From: Massilia aquatica
GTDB lineage: Bacteria > Pseudomonadota > Gammaproteobacteria > Burkholderiales > Burkholderiaceae_D
Reading direction: 5' to 3'
Length of the DNA stretch: 64,000 nucleotides
Assembly (NCBI RefSeq): GCF_011682045.1
Contig: NZ_VVIW01000003.1
Span: 461,651 to 525,650, forward strand
Every line of letters begins with the position of its first letter. Positions within the stretch are counted from its first letter, which is position 1. This document shows positions 15,686 to 23,636 of this stretch, one piece after another. Under the pieces are notes generated by a model. It made no database searches. It had not been told where the DNA came from and saw only the letters and a list, made by a program, of their open reading frames with translations. The position numbers and the translations under genes are program-made.

Positions 15686-16735
15686 ATGAATAAACACATG
15701 AACCTCCTTTGCTTGTCGCTCCCGCTCGCCTTTGCCATCGCCGGATGCAAGCCGAAAGAAGCTGTGCCGCCGCCGGCACCGGTAGTCAGCGCCCCGGCCC
15801 CGGCGCCGCCGTCCGTAGCGGCTCCCGCGCCCGCAACGCCGCCGCCGGTCGCCGCCGGCGATCCCGCCGATGTCGATCTCGACAAGCTCGCCGTCATTGA
15901 CAAGCCGATGCCGCCGTTCCCGTTTGTCGATTATCCGGAGAATATCGTCAAGGAGAAGCAGACCACCAAGGCCTCCGATTTCGACCAGCTGCACGTGATT
16001 GTGGGTAACAAGATCGTGGCCGTCGAAGGACGCTTCCGGACGATTGGCTTCGAACTGGCCGACGCCGGCATTTCGCGCTTCCAGGCCCAGCGCGATTACG
16101 CCAGGGCGGCCACCGACATGGGCGGCGTCAAGGTAAACGCCAGCATGCCGAAGGATGACGCGTTCCAGAAGGTCAGCGGCACCTACAACGACGCCATGCG
16201 CGAGAAGCTGAATTATTCCGGAGAAAATTACAGCTACGAGAGCTACTATTTCCCCACCCCGGGTGGGCGCAAATGGATGCTGATCATGGTCAGCCAAGAA
16301 CGGGCGCGCATCACCTCCATCGAAGAAAAACAAACCGCCTCGGTGGTCAGGATGGTCACCGCCGCCGTCATGAAATCGGAACTCGACACCAAAGGCCATG
16401 TCGCGCTGTACATCAACTTCGATACCGACAAGGCCGCCATCCGCCCGGACGGCAAGCCGGCGGTCGATGAAATCGCCGCGCTGATGAAGAAGGAAACGGC
16501 GCTGCGCCTGTCGATCGAAGGGCACACCGACAATGTCGGCGACAAGGCCCGCAACCTGGCCTTGTCGCGCGAGCGGGCGCAGGCGGTGGTGCAGGCCCTG
16601 GTGGGCGACGGCATCGACGGCTCGCGCCTGAGCGCCGCCGGGCACGGGTCCGATAAACCGCTCACCGACAACGCCAGCGAAGAAGGCCGCGCGAAGAACC
16701 GCCGCGTCGAGCTGGTCAAGGTCGTCAAAGGCTGA
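15686..16735 (+). CDS. OmpA-family outer-membrane lipoprotein (copy 1)
   Basis: 349 residues. The signal peptide ends with the lipobox AIAGC (Cys21), then comes a Pro/Ala-rich stretch to about residue 60, a unique middle domain (about 65-225), and an OmpA-like peptidoglycan-binding domain at the C-terminus (YINFDTDKAAIRPDGKPA, then LSIEGHTDNVGDKARNLALS, then NRRVELVKV). It likely anchors the outer membrane to the cell wall. The neighbouring locus at 16880-17960 is a tandem paralogue with a related upstream region. Confidence 0.88.
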   Translation: MNKHMNLLCLSLPLAFAIAGCKPKEAVPPPAPVVSAPAPAPPSVAAPAPATPPPVAAGDPADVDLDKLAVIDKPMPPFPFVDYPENIVKEKQTTKASDFDQLHVIVGNKIVAVEGRFRTIGFELADAGISRFQAQRDYARAATDMGGVKVNASMPKDDAFQKVSGTYNDAMREKLNYSGENYSYESYYFPTPGGRKWMLIMVSQERARITSIEEKQTASVVRMVTAAVMKSELDTKGHVALYINFDTDKAAIRPDGKPAVDEIAALMKKETALRLSIEGHTDNVGDKARNLALSRERAQAVVQALVGDGIDGSRLSAAGHGSDKPLTDNASEEGRAKNRRVELVKVVKG

Positions 16736-16746
16736 GCGCAAGCCTG

Positions 16747-16777
16747 AACCGGTAAAACGCCGCCGCGATTACCGGTT
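16747..16777. promoter_or_regulatory. Inverted repeat upstream of OmpA-like gene 2
   Basis: Perfect 9-bp arms AACCGGTAA and TTACCGGTT are separated by 13 bases. It is the counterpart of the repeat at 15556-15580 and lies about 100 bases before the paralogous gene. It may also act as a structure behind the stop of gene 1. Confidence 0.5.
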
Positions 16778-16879
16778 GAGATACATCATCCACATGCGAT
16801 GATGAACTTGTTTTTATGTAATCGTCGTACCTGATCCTGCAGCGCCAGGCCGAACTCATTCTTATTTCAGATCACTGCC

Positions 16880-17960
16880 ATGACCAAACAACGTAACGCT
16901 GCCCTTTGCCTGTCGATCTCGCTGGCCCTTGCCCTTGCCGCGTGCAAACCGAAAACGCCGCCCGCCCCGGCCGAAGCACCGGTGGCCAGCGCGCCGGTCG
17001 CGGTGGCGCCGCCAGCGCCAGCGGCGGCGGCCCCGACGCCCGCCGCCGCCAGCGCCAGCGGCGGCGGCCCCGACGCCCGCCGCCGCCGATGCCATCGCCG
17101 ACCTCGATAAAATCGCGATCATGGCCAAGCCGCTGCCGCCGTTCCCGTTCATCGATTATCCGGACACCGTGCCCGAGAAGCGCCAGCGCACCGAAGAATC
17201 GGACTTCGACCAGTTGCACGTTTTGGTTGGCAACAAGGTGCACACCATCGAAGGGCGTTTCCGCAAGTCGGTGTTCGATTTGTCGGACGCCAAGATTTCG
17301 CGGTTCCAGGCCCAGCGCGATTATTCCAAGGCGGCCCAGGAGCTGGGCGGGGTCAAGGTCAATACCGTCAATCCCGACGAGGATGCGTTCGACAAGGCCA
17401 ATGACGGCAAAGGCTATGAGCTGCGCAAGAAACTGGACTACCCGGGTGCGAGCTACAGCTACGAAACCTATTTCCTGCCGACCCCGACCGGTCGCAAATG
17501 GCTGGTGCTGATGGTCAGCGACAGCAGTGTGCGCATGCATGCCATCGAAGAAAAGCAAACCGGATCGTCGGTGAAAATGGTGACCGCCGCCGCCATGCAG
17601 TCTGAGCTCGAGAGCAAGGGCCACATTGCGCTGTACATCAATTTCGACACCGACAAGGCTGCCATTCGCCCGGACGGCAAGCCGGCGGTCGACGAAATCG
17701 CCGCGCTGATGAAGAAGCAGACCGCGCTGCACCTGTCGGTCGAAGGCCACACCGACAACGTCGGCGACCCGGCCCGCAACAAGGCCTTGTCGCGCGAGCG
17801 CGCGCAGGCGGTGGTGCAAGCGCTGGTTGGCGACGGCATCGACGGCGCGCGCCTCGTCGCCGCCGGGCACGGCTCGGAAAAGCCGCTCACCGACAACAAC
17901 AGCGACGAGTCGCGCGCGAAGAACCGCCGTGTCGAGCTGGTCAAGGTGGTCAAGGGATAA
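16880..17960 (+). pseudogene. OmpA-family lipoprotein (copy 2), frame broken by a 37-bp duplication
   Basis: The start at 16880 gives a good lipoprotein signal (LALAAC, Cys22) and a Pro/Ala stretch, but this frame stops near 17110. The rest of the protein, closely similar to copy 1 (FPFIDYPDT, YINFDTDKAAIRPDG, VEGHTDNVGDPARNKALS), continues in another frame to 17960. The cause is visible: a 37-base unit is present twice at 17014-17087. Removing one copy joins the two frames exactly (APTPAAADAIADLDK). The coding part after the repeat shows no other damage, so this is either a recent mutation, a reversible on/off switch, or an assembly error. Confidence 0.8.
17007..17087 (+). repeat. 37-bp tandem duplication in OmpA-like lipoprotein gene
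   Basis: Identical units at 17014-17050 and 17051-17087, with 7 further matching bases before the first, encode the Pro/Ala linker (PAPAAAAPTPAAA). Because 37 is not a multiple of three, the copy number decides whether the lipoprotein is read through. Confidence 0.9.
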
Positions 17961-17961
17961 G

Positions 17962-18570
17962 ATGCAGCTTATTTCTTACGACGCCTTCGAGGACTGGGCC
18001 AGCCGCCAGAGCCCGCTCCTGTGCGAGCGGGCGTTTTTTAACGACGCCGCTGCCTTCGATGAAGAACCGGTGCACTTCCACCAGGGCGACCTGGAGACCG
18101 ATACGCTGATGGTCGCGCCGGTCACGGTCATCGACGGCAACCTGACCGTGCGCAAGATCGACTACGCGTACGACACCGGCCTGCTGGTCGTTTCCGGCAA
18201 CGTCGTCTGCCAGCACCTGGGGCGGATGAATATCGATGTCGTCATCGGCGGCGAGCTGCAGGCAAAAACGCTGTGCCTGAACACCCTCAACGATTACAGC
18301 CTGTTCGTCGGCGGCGACCTGCATGCCGACTTTCTCTCGGAGCATGGCGCGCAGGTCGACGTGCGCGGCAAGATCGTCTGTCCCACCGTGCTGTCGCTGA
18401 TGAACGAGATTGTGGCCCACGGCGGCGTGCAGGGCCGCTTCATCCATGCCGTGCGCGGCCGCAACGTCGGCCAGGTGCTCATTGATGCGGTCTTGACGCC
18501 GGAAGGCTACCTCGACGAAGAAAAACTGGAGGCCTGCGTGCTCGGCGGCGCCTCGCCTCTCAAATCCTGA
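17962..18570 (+). CDS. Bactofilin-like / polymer-forming beta-helix protein
   Basis: 202 residues without a signal peptide. From about residue 50 there are regularly spaced hydrophobic/Gly strands (VTVIDGNLTVRKIDY, LLVVSGNVVCQHLG, VVIGGELQAKTL, LFVGGDLHADFLS, VDVRGKIVC) typical of right-handed beta-helix proteins of the bactofilin type. It starts one base after the stop of the OmpA-like locus. A terminator-like hairpin with a T-tract lies inside its first 80 bases (18011-18038), so the start could be further downstream, for instance ATG 18109. Confidence 0.55.
   Translation: MQLISYDAFEDWASRQSPLLCERAFFNDAAAFDEEPVHFHQGDLETDTLMVAPVTVIDGNLTVRKIDYAYDTGLLVVSGNVVCQHLGRMNIDVVIGGELQAKTLCLNTLNDYSLFVGGDLHADFLSEHGAQVDVRGKIVCPTVLSLMNEIVAHGGVQGRFIHAVRGRNVGQVLIDAVLTPEGYLDEEKLEACVLGGASPLKS
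18011..18038 (+). terminator. Terminator-like hairpin inside or before the beta-helix gene
   Basis: GCCCGCT and AGCGGGC arms with an 8-base loop are followed by GTTTTTT. It lies 51-77 bases after the OmpA-like stop. It either ends the OmpA-like transcript, implying that the next gene starts downstream, or acts as an attenuator that translation keeps open. Confidence 0.55.
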
Positions 18571-18578
18571 ACCACTAT

Positions 18579-18902
18579 ATGCCGACCTTTTTTTCGCATG
18601 ATTTTCCGCAATTCATCATCTCGTTAGACCTGATGCAAGCGGTGGCGCAGCCGGGCATCGTGCTTGCCGGCGCCACCCTGGGGGAACTGCTGCAAGAGCT
18701 TGAAACTACCCGGAATATCCGCGTCGTTGCGGAGCCCGACTCGCCCAAGTACTTCCGCTATCACAACCCGGCAAGCGACCCGCAGTTTTACCCGGTGGAT
18801 GTCCACATCCTTCGCGAGGGCATGACCATCTGCCCCAGACAGGACTTGTCGTTTGCGCTGCTGCCAGGCGACAAGGTGGAGGCTGGCGTCCTGGCTTGCT
18901 AG
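18579..18902 (+). CDS. Hypothetical small protein (107 aa)
   Basis: Begins MPTFFSHDFPQFIISLDLMQ and ends ALLPGDKVEAGVLAC. The PGD turn and beta-rich character near the end recall ubiquitin-fold MoaD/ThiS proteins, but the C-terminal Gly-Gly is absent, so I do not assign it. It lies 8 bases after the beta-helix gene and is probably co-transcribed with it. Confidence 0.5.
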   Translation: MPTFFSHDFPQFIISLDLMQAVAQPGIVLAGATLGELLQELETTRNIRVVAEPDSPKYFRYHNPASDPQFYPVDVHILREGMTICPRQDLSFALLPGDKVEAGVLAC

Positions 18903-19035
18903 CGCTGCACAGTATCTCAGGCATCAACTGTGTCACGCCCGTAACGCGTGGCGCAAAGTGCGCCGCTGGGCTACCGTATCGGTGAACCGACGGCGCCGGA
19001 TGGTCCGCGCCGTCGCACTTTTCGGGAGCTGTTTC

Positions 19036-19800
19036 ATGATACGTACGCATCTTTCCATGACGATGGCAGCGCTGCTGCTGTCGCTATCGCCGGCCTGGGC
19101 GCAAGAAAAAGTCGCCCCGCCGCAAGCGCCGCCCGGCGCTGACAAGGCGCCCAAGACGCGCGCCCTCGAAGCCGGCGCCAAACTCTTACAAAGCAACAGC
19201 CCGGTGGCCGGTTTCGATATCTACCTGGTCGGCTTTCATCCCATGAAGGACCATCCCGAGCACCAGATGGAAGCGCACCACTACTGCCACCAGATGAACG
19301 AAGATTTCGCCCAGTGCGTGCTATTCGACAGCAACACCAGAAAAGCCAATATGCACGGCGTCGAGTACATTATTTCCGAGACCCTGTTCGAGACCTTGCC
19401 CGCCGAAGAAAAGAAATTCTGGCATCCGCACAACGGCGAAATCCTCAGCGGCCAGCTGATGGCGCCCGGCATCCCCAAGGTGGCCGAAAAAGCCCTTATG
19501 AAAACCAAGATGAACAGCTACGGGAAAACCTGGCACGTCTGGAACACCGGCCACATGGGCCAGCCCAACGACAGATTGCCGATGGGCCCACCGATGCTGG
19601 CCTGGTCCTTCAGCCGCGACGGCGAAGCGCAGCCCGGTCTGGTCGAACAGCGCGACCGCCGCATGAAGCTCGACACCGCCGCAACGCGCAAGGACCGTGC
19701 CGACCTGAGCAACATGGCCCGGCCGCAATCGGGCGTGGACGACCTCAAGGGCAAGTTCGCCCGCCCCACGCGCGACATCCCCGGCGTGACCAACAAATAG
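19036..19800 (+). CDS. DUF1264 (OBAP-family) exported protein
   Basis: 254 residues. It has a signal peptide ending SPAWA, then the DUF1264 core: DIYLVGFHPMKDHPEHQMEA, HHYCHQMNEDFAQCVLFDS, ANMHGVEYIIS and KKFWHPHNGEILSGQL. The family is related to plant oil-body-associated proteins; the bacterial function is unknown. The His-rich motifs suggest metal binding. GGGAG precedes ATG 19036. The last 40 residues are a basic, disordered-looking tail. Confidence 0.82.
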   Translation: MIRTHLSMTMAALLLSLSPAWAQEKVAPPQAPPGADKAPKTRALEAGAKLLQSNSPVAGFDIYLVGFHPMKDHPEHQMEAHHYCHQMNEDFAQCVLFDSNTRKANMHGVEYIISETLFETLPAEEKKFWHPHNGEILSGQLMAPGIPKVAEKALMKTKMNSYGKTWHVWNTGHMGQPNDRLPMGPPMLAWSFSRDGEAQPGLVEQRDRRMKLDTAATRKDRADLSNMARPQSGVDDLKGKFARPTRDIPGVTNK

Positions 19801-19980
19801 CCGCGCCGCGCCGCAGGCCGTATGCGCGGCGGGTGGGGGCCGGACATCTCCTACATGCATTGGGCAAGTAGGCCGATGGGCTCGGGTGGGGCAGGGCGCT
19901 ACGATACGTCTCACTGGCTGCGCGCCTCGTGAAAAACGCGCGCCGCTTTTATCCACCGCATCATGCAAAGGAGCTGCGAC

Positions 19981-20448
19981 ATGAACAAACTTCCTCTGGT
20001 AAAGAATGTAGCGTGTATCTTGCTGGCAGCAATGTCGCTGGCGGCGTGCAAGAACGATGGGGCCGGCCCGGGCGCCGGCAGCGACGCTGCGCCATCGGCC
20101 AACGTGGCTGGTAGCGGGGCTGGCAACACCACCACGGGCGCGACCGGCGGCACGGCGACCTCGACCACGGCAGGCAATGACAGCGGCGCTGCGACCACGC
20201 CCGGCGTCACTGGCGGCAACAGCGCAACCGGCACCAGCGGGGCGGCCGGCAGCACCGCCACCGGCGATAGCGGTGGGGCGACGGGCGTCACCGGAACAGG
20301 CACGGCCGGTACAGGCACGGCCGGTACAGGCATGACCGGGTCGACTGGCACGACCTCGATGACCGGCAGCGACGGCGCAGCCGGGGCCAACAGCACCGAC
20401 ACCGGTACCCGAGGCACGGCCGGCACCACGCGCCCGCCGGGCCAGTAG
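19981..20448 (+). CDS. Low-complexity Gly/Thr/Ala/Ser-rich lipoprotein
   Basis: 155 residues, start ATG 19981 with AAAGGAG upstream. The lipobox SLAAC puts the acylated Cys at 23. The rest is almost entirely G, T, A and S, including 15-base tandem repeats encoding GTAGT near 20290-20330. No folded domain is visible. It resembles in style, though not in sequence order, the lipoprotein at 38115-38870. A spacer or surface-coating role is possible. Confidence 0.6.
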   Translation: MNKLPLVKNVACILLAAMSLAACKNDGAGPGAGSDAAPSANVAGSGAGNTTTGATGGTATSTTAGNDSGAATTPGVTGGNSATGTSGAAGSTATGDSGGATGVTGTGTAGTGTAGTGMTGSTGTTSMTGSDGAAGANSTDTGTRGTAGTTRPPGQ

Positions 20449-20459
20449 CAAGCGGCCAC

Positions 20460-21662
20460 TCAGGCCGGCGTCCAGCGCAAGCTGAGCGCCCAGAACAGCG
20501 CGGCCAGCGCACTCACCCCGGCCCCGAGCCAGCACACGCCGCTCCAGCCGGCGGCCGCATACATGGCGGTGGCCGCCAGCGCACCGGCGCCGCTGCCGAC
20601 CGCGTAGAACAGCATGTAGCAACCCACCAGGCGGCTGTGCGCGTCCGGGCGGCTGCGGAAAATCATGCTCTGGTTGAGTACCTGGATCGCCTGCGCGCCG
20701 ATATCGAGCAGCACGATGCCCAGCCCCAGCAGCCAGAGCGAGCGATGCAGCATGCCGAGCGGCAGCCAGGCCAGCACCAGCAGTCCCAGCGCGATGCCGG
20801 TGGCGCGCTGTCCCAGGCCGCGGTCGGCCCAGCCGCCCGCCTTGCCGGCCGCCAGCGCCCCGGCCACGCCCACCAGGCCGAAGGCGCCGATGGCGGTGTG
20901 CGACAGCGCATGCGGCGCCGCGCTCAGCGGCAGCACCAGCGCGCTCCAGAACATGCTGAACGCCGCAAACATCAGCATGGCGATCACGCCCCGGATCTGC
21001 AGCATCCGTTCCCGCCGCAGCAAGTGAAGCATCGACAGCAGCAGATCTCCGTACGACAGGTCGGATCGCGCGCGCGCCTGCGCCGGCAGGGCCGTCCACA
21101 GCAGCGCCGCCAGCGCCAGCATGGCGGCCGCCGACAGCACGTACACCCAGCGCCAGCCGGCCGCGTCGGCCACCAGTCCGGCCAGCACGCGCGCCAGCAG
21201 CAGGCCGATGACGACGCCGCCTTGCGCCGCACCGACCACGCGCCCGTGCTCGGTGGCATCGGCGGCGCTGGCGGCGCTGGCGATCAAGCCCTGCGTCATG
21301 GCGGTGCCGAGCAGGCCGACCGCCAGCATGCCGGCCAGCAGCAGCGGCGTCTGGCGCGCCAGCGCCACGCACCCCAGCGCCAGCGCCAGCAGGAGCGCCT
21401 GCACCAGCATCAGGCGGCGCCGGTCGAGCCGGTCACCGAGCGGCACCAGCAGCAGCAAGGCCAGGATGCTGCCGGCCTGGGTGGCCGTGATCACGCCGCC
21501 GACGGCCGCCGGGCTGATCGCGAAGTCGGCCGCGAGCGAACCGAGCAGGGGCTGGGCGTAGTACACATTGGCGACGCTCAGGCCGCTGCCACAGGCAAAC
21601 AGCGCGACCAGCCGGGGCGGCACGCGCGGCGCCGCAGCGGCGCCGGAAAAGGTTTCCATCAT
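20460..21662 (-). CDS. MFS transporter (drug or sugar efflux type)
   Basis: 400 residues with about 12 predicted helices. The N-terminus FACGSGLSVANVYYAQPLLG and the loop 2-3 signature GDRLDRRRLM are typical of the YnfM/AraJ-like efflux branch of the major facilitator superfamily. It is divergent from an HxlR regulator gene with a 97-base shared promoter region holding two palindromes, so the regulator probably controls this exporter. Confidence 0.88.
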   Translation of the reverse strand: MMETFSGAAAAPRVPPRLVALFACGSGLSVANVYYAQPLLGSLAADFAISPAAVGGVITATQAGSILALLLLVPLGDRLDRRRLMLVQALLLALALGCVALARQTPLLLAGMLAVGLLGTAMTQGLIASAASAADATEHGRVVGAAQGGVVIGLLLARVLAGLVADAAGWRWVYVLSAAAMLALAALLWTALPAQARARSDLSYGDLLLSMLHLLRRERMLQIRGVIAMLMFAAFSMFWSALVLPLSAAPHALSHTAIGAFGLVGVAGALAAGKAGGWADRGLGQRATGIALGLLVLAWLPLGMLHRSLWLLGLGIVLLDIGAQAIQVLNQSMIFRSRPDAHSRLVGCYMLFYAVGSGAGALAATAMYAAAGWSGVCWLGAGVSALAALFWALSLRWTPA

Positions 21663-21676
21663 CGTTATCCTAAACT

Positions 21677-21693
21677 AGTTTCAAATTAAAACT
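21677..21693. promoter_or_regulatory. Palindrome 1 in the MFS/HxlR intergenic region
   Basis: AGTTT and AAACT arms around a 7-base centre; 14 of 16 paired positions of the 17-base site are symmetric. It is 15 bases before the MFS start. Likely operator for the divergent HxlR protein, by position. Confidence 0.5.
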
Positions 21694-21711
21694 GCTTGAA
21701 GTGTAGAGAGT

Positions 21712-21732
21712 CTGGTTTTAAAATGCAACCAG
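21712..21732. promoter_or_regulatory. Palindrome 2 in the MFS/HxlR intergenic region
   Basis: Perfect CTGGTT/AACCAG arms separated by 9 A/T-rich bases, 28 bases before the HxlR start. A second possible operator for autoregulation. Confidence 0.45.
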
Positions 21733-21759
21733 TTAACTGAAAGAAGGGAATCCGCAACG

Positions 21760-22215
21760 ATGGCCAAACGTAAAAGCATGAAAGGCGACGCCTGCCCGGT
21801 GGCGCGCTCGCTCGATGCGATCGGCGAGCGCTGGTGCCTGCTGGTGGTGCGCGACGCCTTCGACGGCGCGCGCCGCTTCGGCGACTTCCAGCGCCGCCTC
21901 GGGGTGGCGCGCAACATCCTGGCCGACCGCCTGCGCCTGCTGGTCGAGCAGGGCGTGCTGGCGGTGCAGCCGGCGGCCGACGGCACGGCCTACCAGGAAT
22001 ACGTCCTCACCGCCAAAGGCGAGAGCCTGTTTCCTGTCATCGTGGCGCTGCGCCAGTGGGGCGAACGGCAACTGTTCGCCGAGGGCGAAGCGCACTCGCA
22101 GCTGGTCGACAGGCAAGGCGGACAGCCCCTGGCGCCTTTGCTGCCGCGCGCCGCCGACGGCCGCCTGCTGGCGAGCGCCGACACGCTCGTCAACAAGCTG
22201 GCGGACATCCCCTGA
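21760..22215 (+). CDS. HxlR-family transcriptional regulator
   Basis: 151 residues. The family hallmark is clear: CPVARSLDAIGERWCLLVVRDAF followed by RRFGDFQRRLGVARNILADR, the winged helix. HxlR proteins are dimers that often sense electrophiles or oxidants through the N-terminal Cys (here in DACPVA). AAGGGA precedes the ATG. It is divergent from the MFS gene it likely controls. Confidence 0.9.
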   Translation: MAKRKSMKGDACPVARSLDAIGERWCLLVVRDAFDGARRFGDFQRRLGVARNILADRLRLLVEQGVLAVQPAADGTAYQEYVLTAKGESLFPVIVALRQWGERQLFAEGEAHSQLVDRQGGQPLAPLLPRAADGRLLASADTLVNKLADIP

Positions 22216-22370
22216 CAGGAGGTGCTGTCACCCTGTTCAGGCTGCTAGCTAGCAATGGTTTGATTGAGCGATATCAAGCCCGCAACAGCCTCGAAAAGTA
22301 ACCTTGGCATATGTCAGGCGCCCCGGCGCCGCCAGCGCCAGCTTGTTGATACCGTCGCAAAGGAAGAGCC

Positions 22371-22445
22371 ATGAAACCGACCTCCCATCCCGTCGTTCCC
22401 GCCGCAGCCCGCCGCCAATCCGCCCTGTGGAGCCTGGCGCAATGA
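22371..22445 (+). CDS. Possible 24-aa leader peptide before PAAR gene
   Basis: AAAGGA lies 6 bases before ATG 22371. The peptide MKPTSHPVVPAAARRQSALW ends LAQ and its TGA overlaps the PAAR start (ATGA, 22442-22445), so translation could be coupled. No family known; it may simply deliver ribosomes to the next gene, which has no ribosome site of its own. Confidence 0.35.
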   Translation: MKPTSHPVVPAAARRQSALWSLAQ

Positions 22446-22975
22446 GGCGCTACACCATCACCCTGGGCGCCACCACCAGCGCCGGCGGAAAGGTGGTCTC
22501 TGCCAGCGGCAGCGGCTGCATCAACGGCGTGCCCGTCGCACTCGAGGGCGACCTGGTCGCTTGTCCCGCATGCAAGGCGACCGGGCGCATCATGTGCGTC
22601 GGCCCGCGTATCCCCGAAATGTCCAACGGCAAGCACGTCGCGCTCGAAAACGATCTGTGCAGCTGCCGCTGCTCGCCCTCGCCCAAGCTGCTGCCGGTGC
22701 AGATGATGCGCAGCCAGGTGCTCAAGGATACCGGGCGCGCCCTGTCCGACAGCGACAGCCGGCCAGCGCGCGCCGCGCGTCACGCCCCGTGCGGACCGAG
22801 CTTCAACGAGCGCTTCGTGCTGCTCGACGAAGAAACGGGCGATCCGCTGGTGCACAAGGAATATGCGGTGGTGCGCGCCAGCGGCCAGCTCGAATTCGGC
22901 ACCTCCGACCGCAACGGCTACACCCACCTGCTGTCGACCACGGCCATGGCCGAATCGGTCGAATTGTTCGTCTAG
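22442..22975 (+). CDS. PAAR-domain protein (type VI secretion spike tip)
   Basis: 177 residues. Residues 1-90 carry a PAAR domain: short beta repeats with GSGCINGVPVALEGD, ACPACKATGRIM and NGKHVALENDLCSCRCSPS, and Cys residues that may replace or supplement the usual His zinc ligands. Residues 110-177 form an extra domain with FVLLDEETGDPLVHKEYAVV and SDRNGYTHLLST, the prealbumin-like carrier extension seen behind PAAR domains. It would cap a VgrG trimer and carry a cargo. A lysozyme-like gene follows after 8 bases. Confidence 0.8.
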   Translation: MRRYTITLGATTSAGGKVVSASGSGCINGVPVALEGDLVACPACKATGRIMCVGPRIPEMSNGKHVALENDLCSCRCSPSPKLLPVQMMRSQVLKDTGRALSDSDSRPARAARHAPCGPSFNERFVLLDEETGDPLVHKEYAVVRASGQLEFGTSDRNGYTHLLSTTAMAESVELFV

Positions 22976-22983
22976 GAAGCGGC

Positions 22984-23619
22984 ATGGGCGCCACCCTCAT
23001 TTCGCCGTCCGGCGCCGTCCTGCACCACCGCGCGCGCCTGAGCACCACGCCGGCCGAGGAGGCCGAAGCCAAGACAGTGCGCATCCGCCTGGAAAAAGCC
23101 TGCCGGCTTGAAGAAAACCGGGTCTACCTCACGCAGCCCAACATCCGGGCGTTCCTGCGCGCGATGTGCCACTGCCTGGGCGGCGGCGTTGACTTTCTCG
23201 ACGGCGCCATTCGCGGCCGGCGCAACGATCCGTGGCGCTTCACCGATTTTTCCACCCATCCCGGTCCGGGCCACAACGGCACCTGTACCGCAGCCGGCCT
23301 GTACCGCATCACGCGCGAAGTATGGCAAGAGGTCGGCGCGCGCATGGACCTCACCGACTTTTGCGCGGAGACGCAGGAACTGATCGCGGTCGACGTGCTG
23401 CGCGAACTGGGCGTGCTGGGAAAAATCCAGGCCGGCGATATCGATGCCAGCCTTGCCGCGGCAGCCGCCATCTGGCCGGGGCTGCCCAAGACGCCGTCCA
23501 GCCAGGCGCGCTTTGCGGTGCCCGACGTGGCCTACCAGAGTTTCGTGCAAAAGTATGGCGAATGCGGCGGCACCGTCCAGGCGCCGCCGGAACACGGGTT
23601 GACGCCACCGCGCCGCTAG
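22984..23619 (+). CDS. Lambda-R/GH104-like lysozyme-fold protein, putative T6SS cargo
   Basis: 211 residues, AGGAAG before the ATG. From residue about 50 it follows the lambda R endolysin fold: NIRAFLRAMC, RFTDFSTHPG, TAAGLYRITREVWQEV, LTDFCAETQELIAVDVLREL, GDIDASLAAAAAIWPGLP and QKYGECGGTVQ. The catalytic Glu of lambda R (AWSEG) seems to be replaced: the matching place reads CHCLGGG. It may be inactive, use another residue, or bind rather than cut peptidoglycan. Encoded 8 bases behind the PAAR gene, so a cargo role is likely; no immunity gene is evident. Confidence 0.65.
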   Translation: MGATLISPSGAVLHHRARLSTTPAEEAEAKTVRIRLEKACRLEENRVYLTQPNIRAFLRAMCHCLGGGVDFLDGAIRGRRNDPWRFTDFSTHPGPGHNGTCTAAGLYRITREVWQEVGARMDLTDFCAETQELIAVDVLRELGVLGKIQAGDIDASLAAAAAIWPGLPKTPSSQARFAVPDVAYQSFVQKYGECGGTVQAPPEHGLTPPRR

Positions 23620-23636
23620 GGCGGCGGGCGGCTGGC

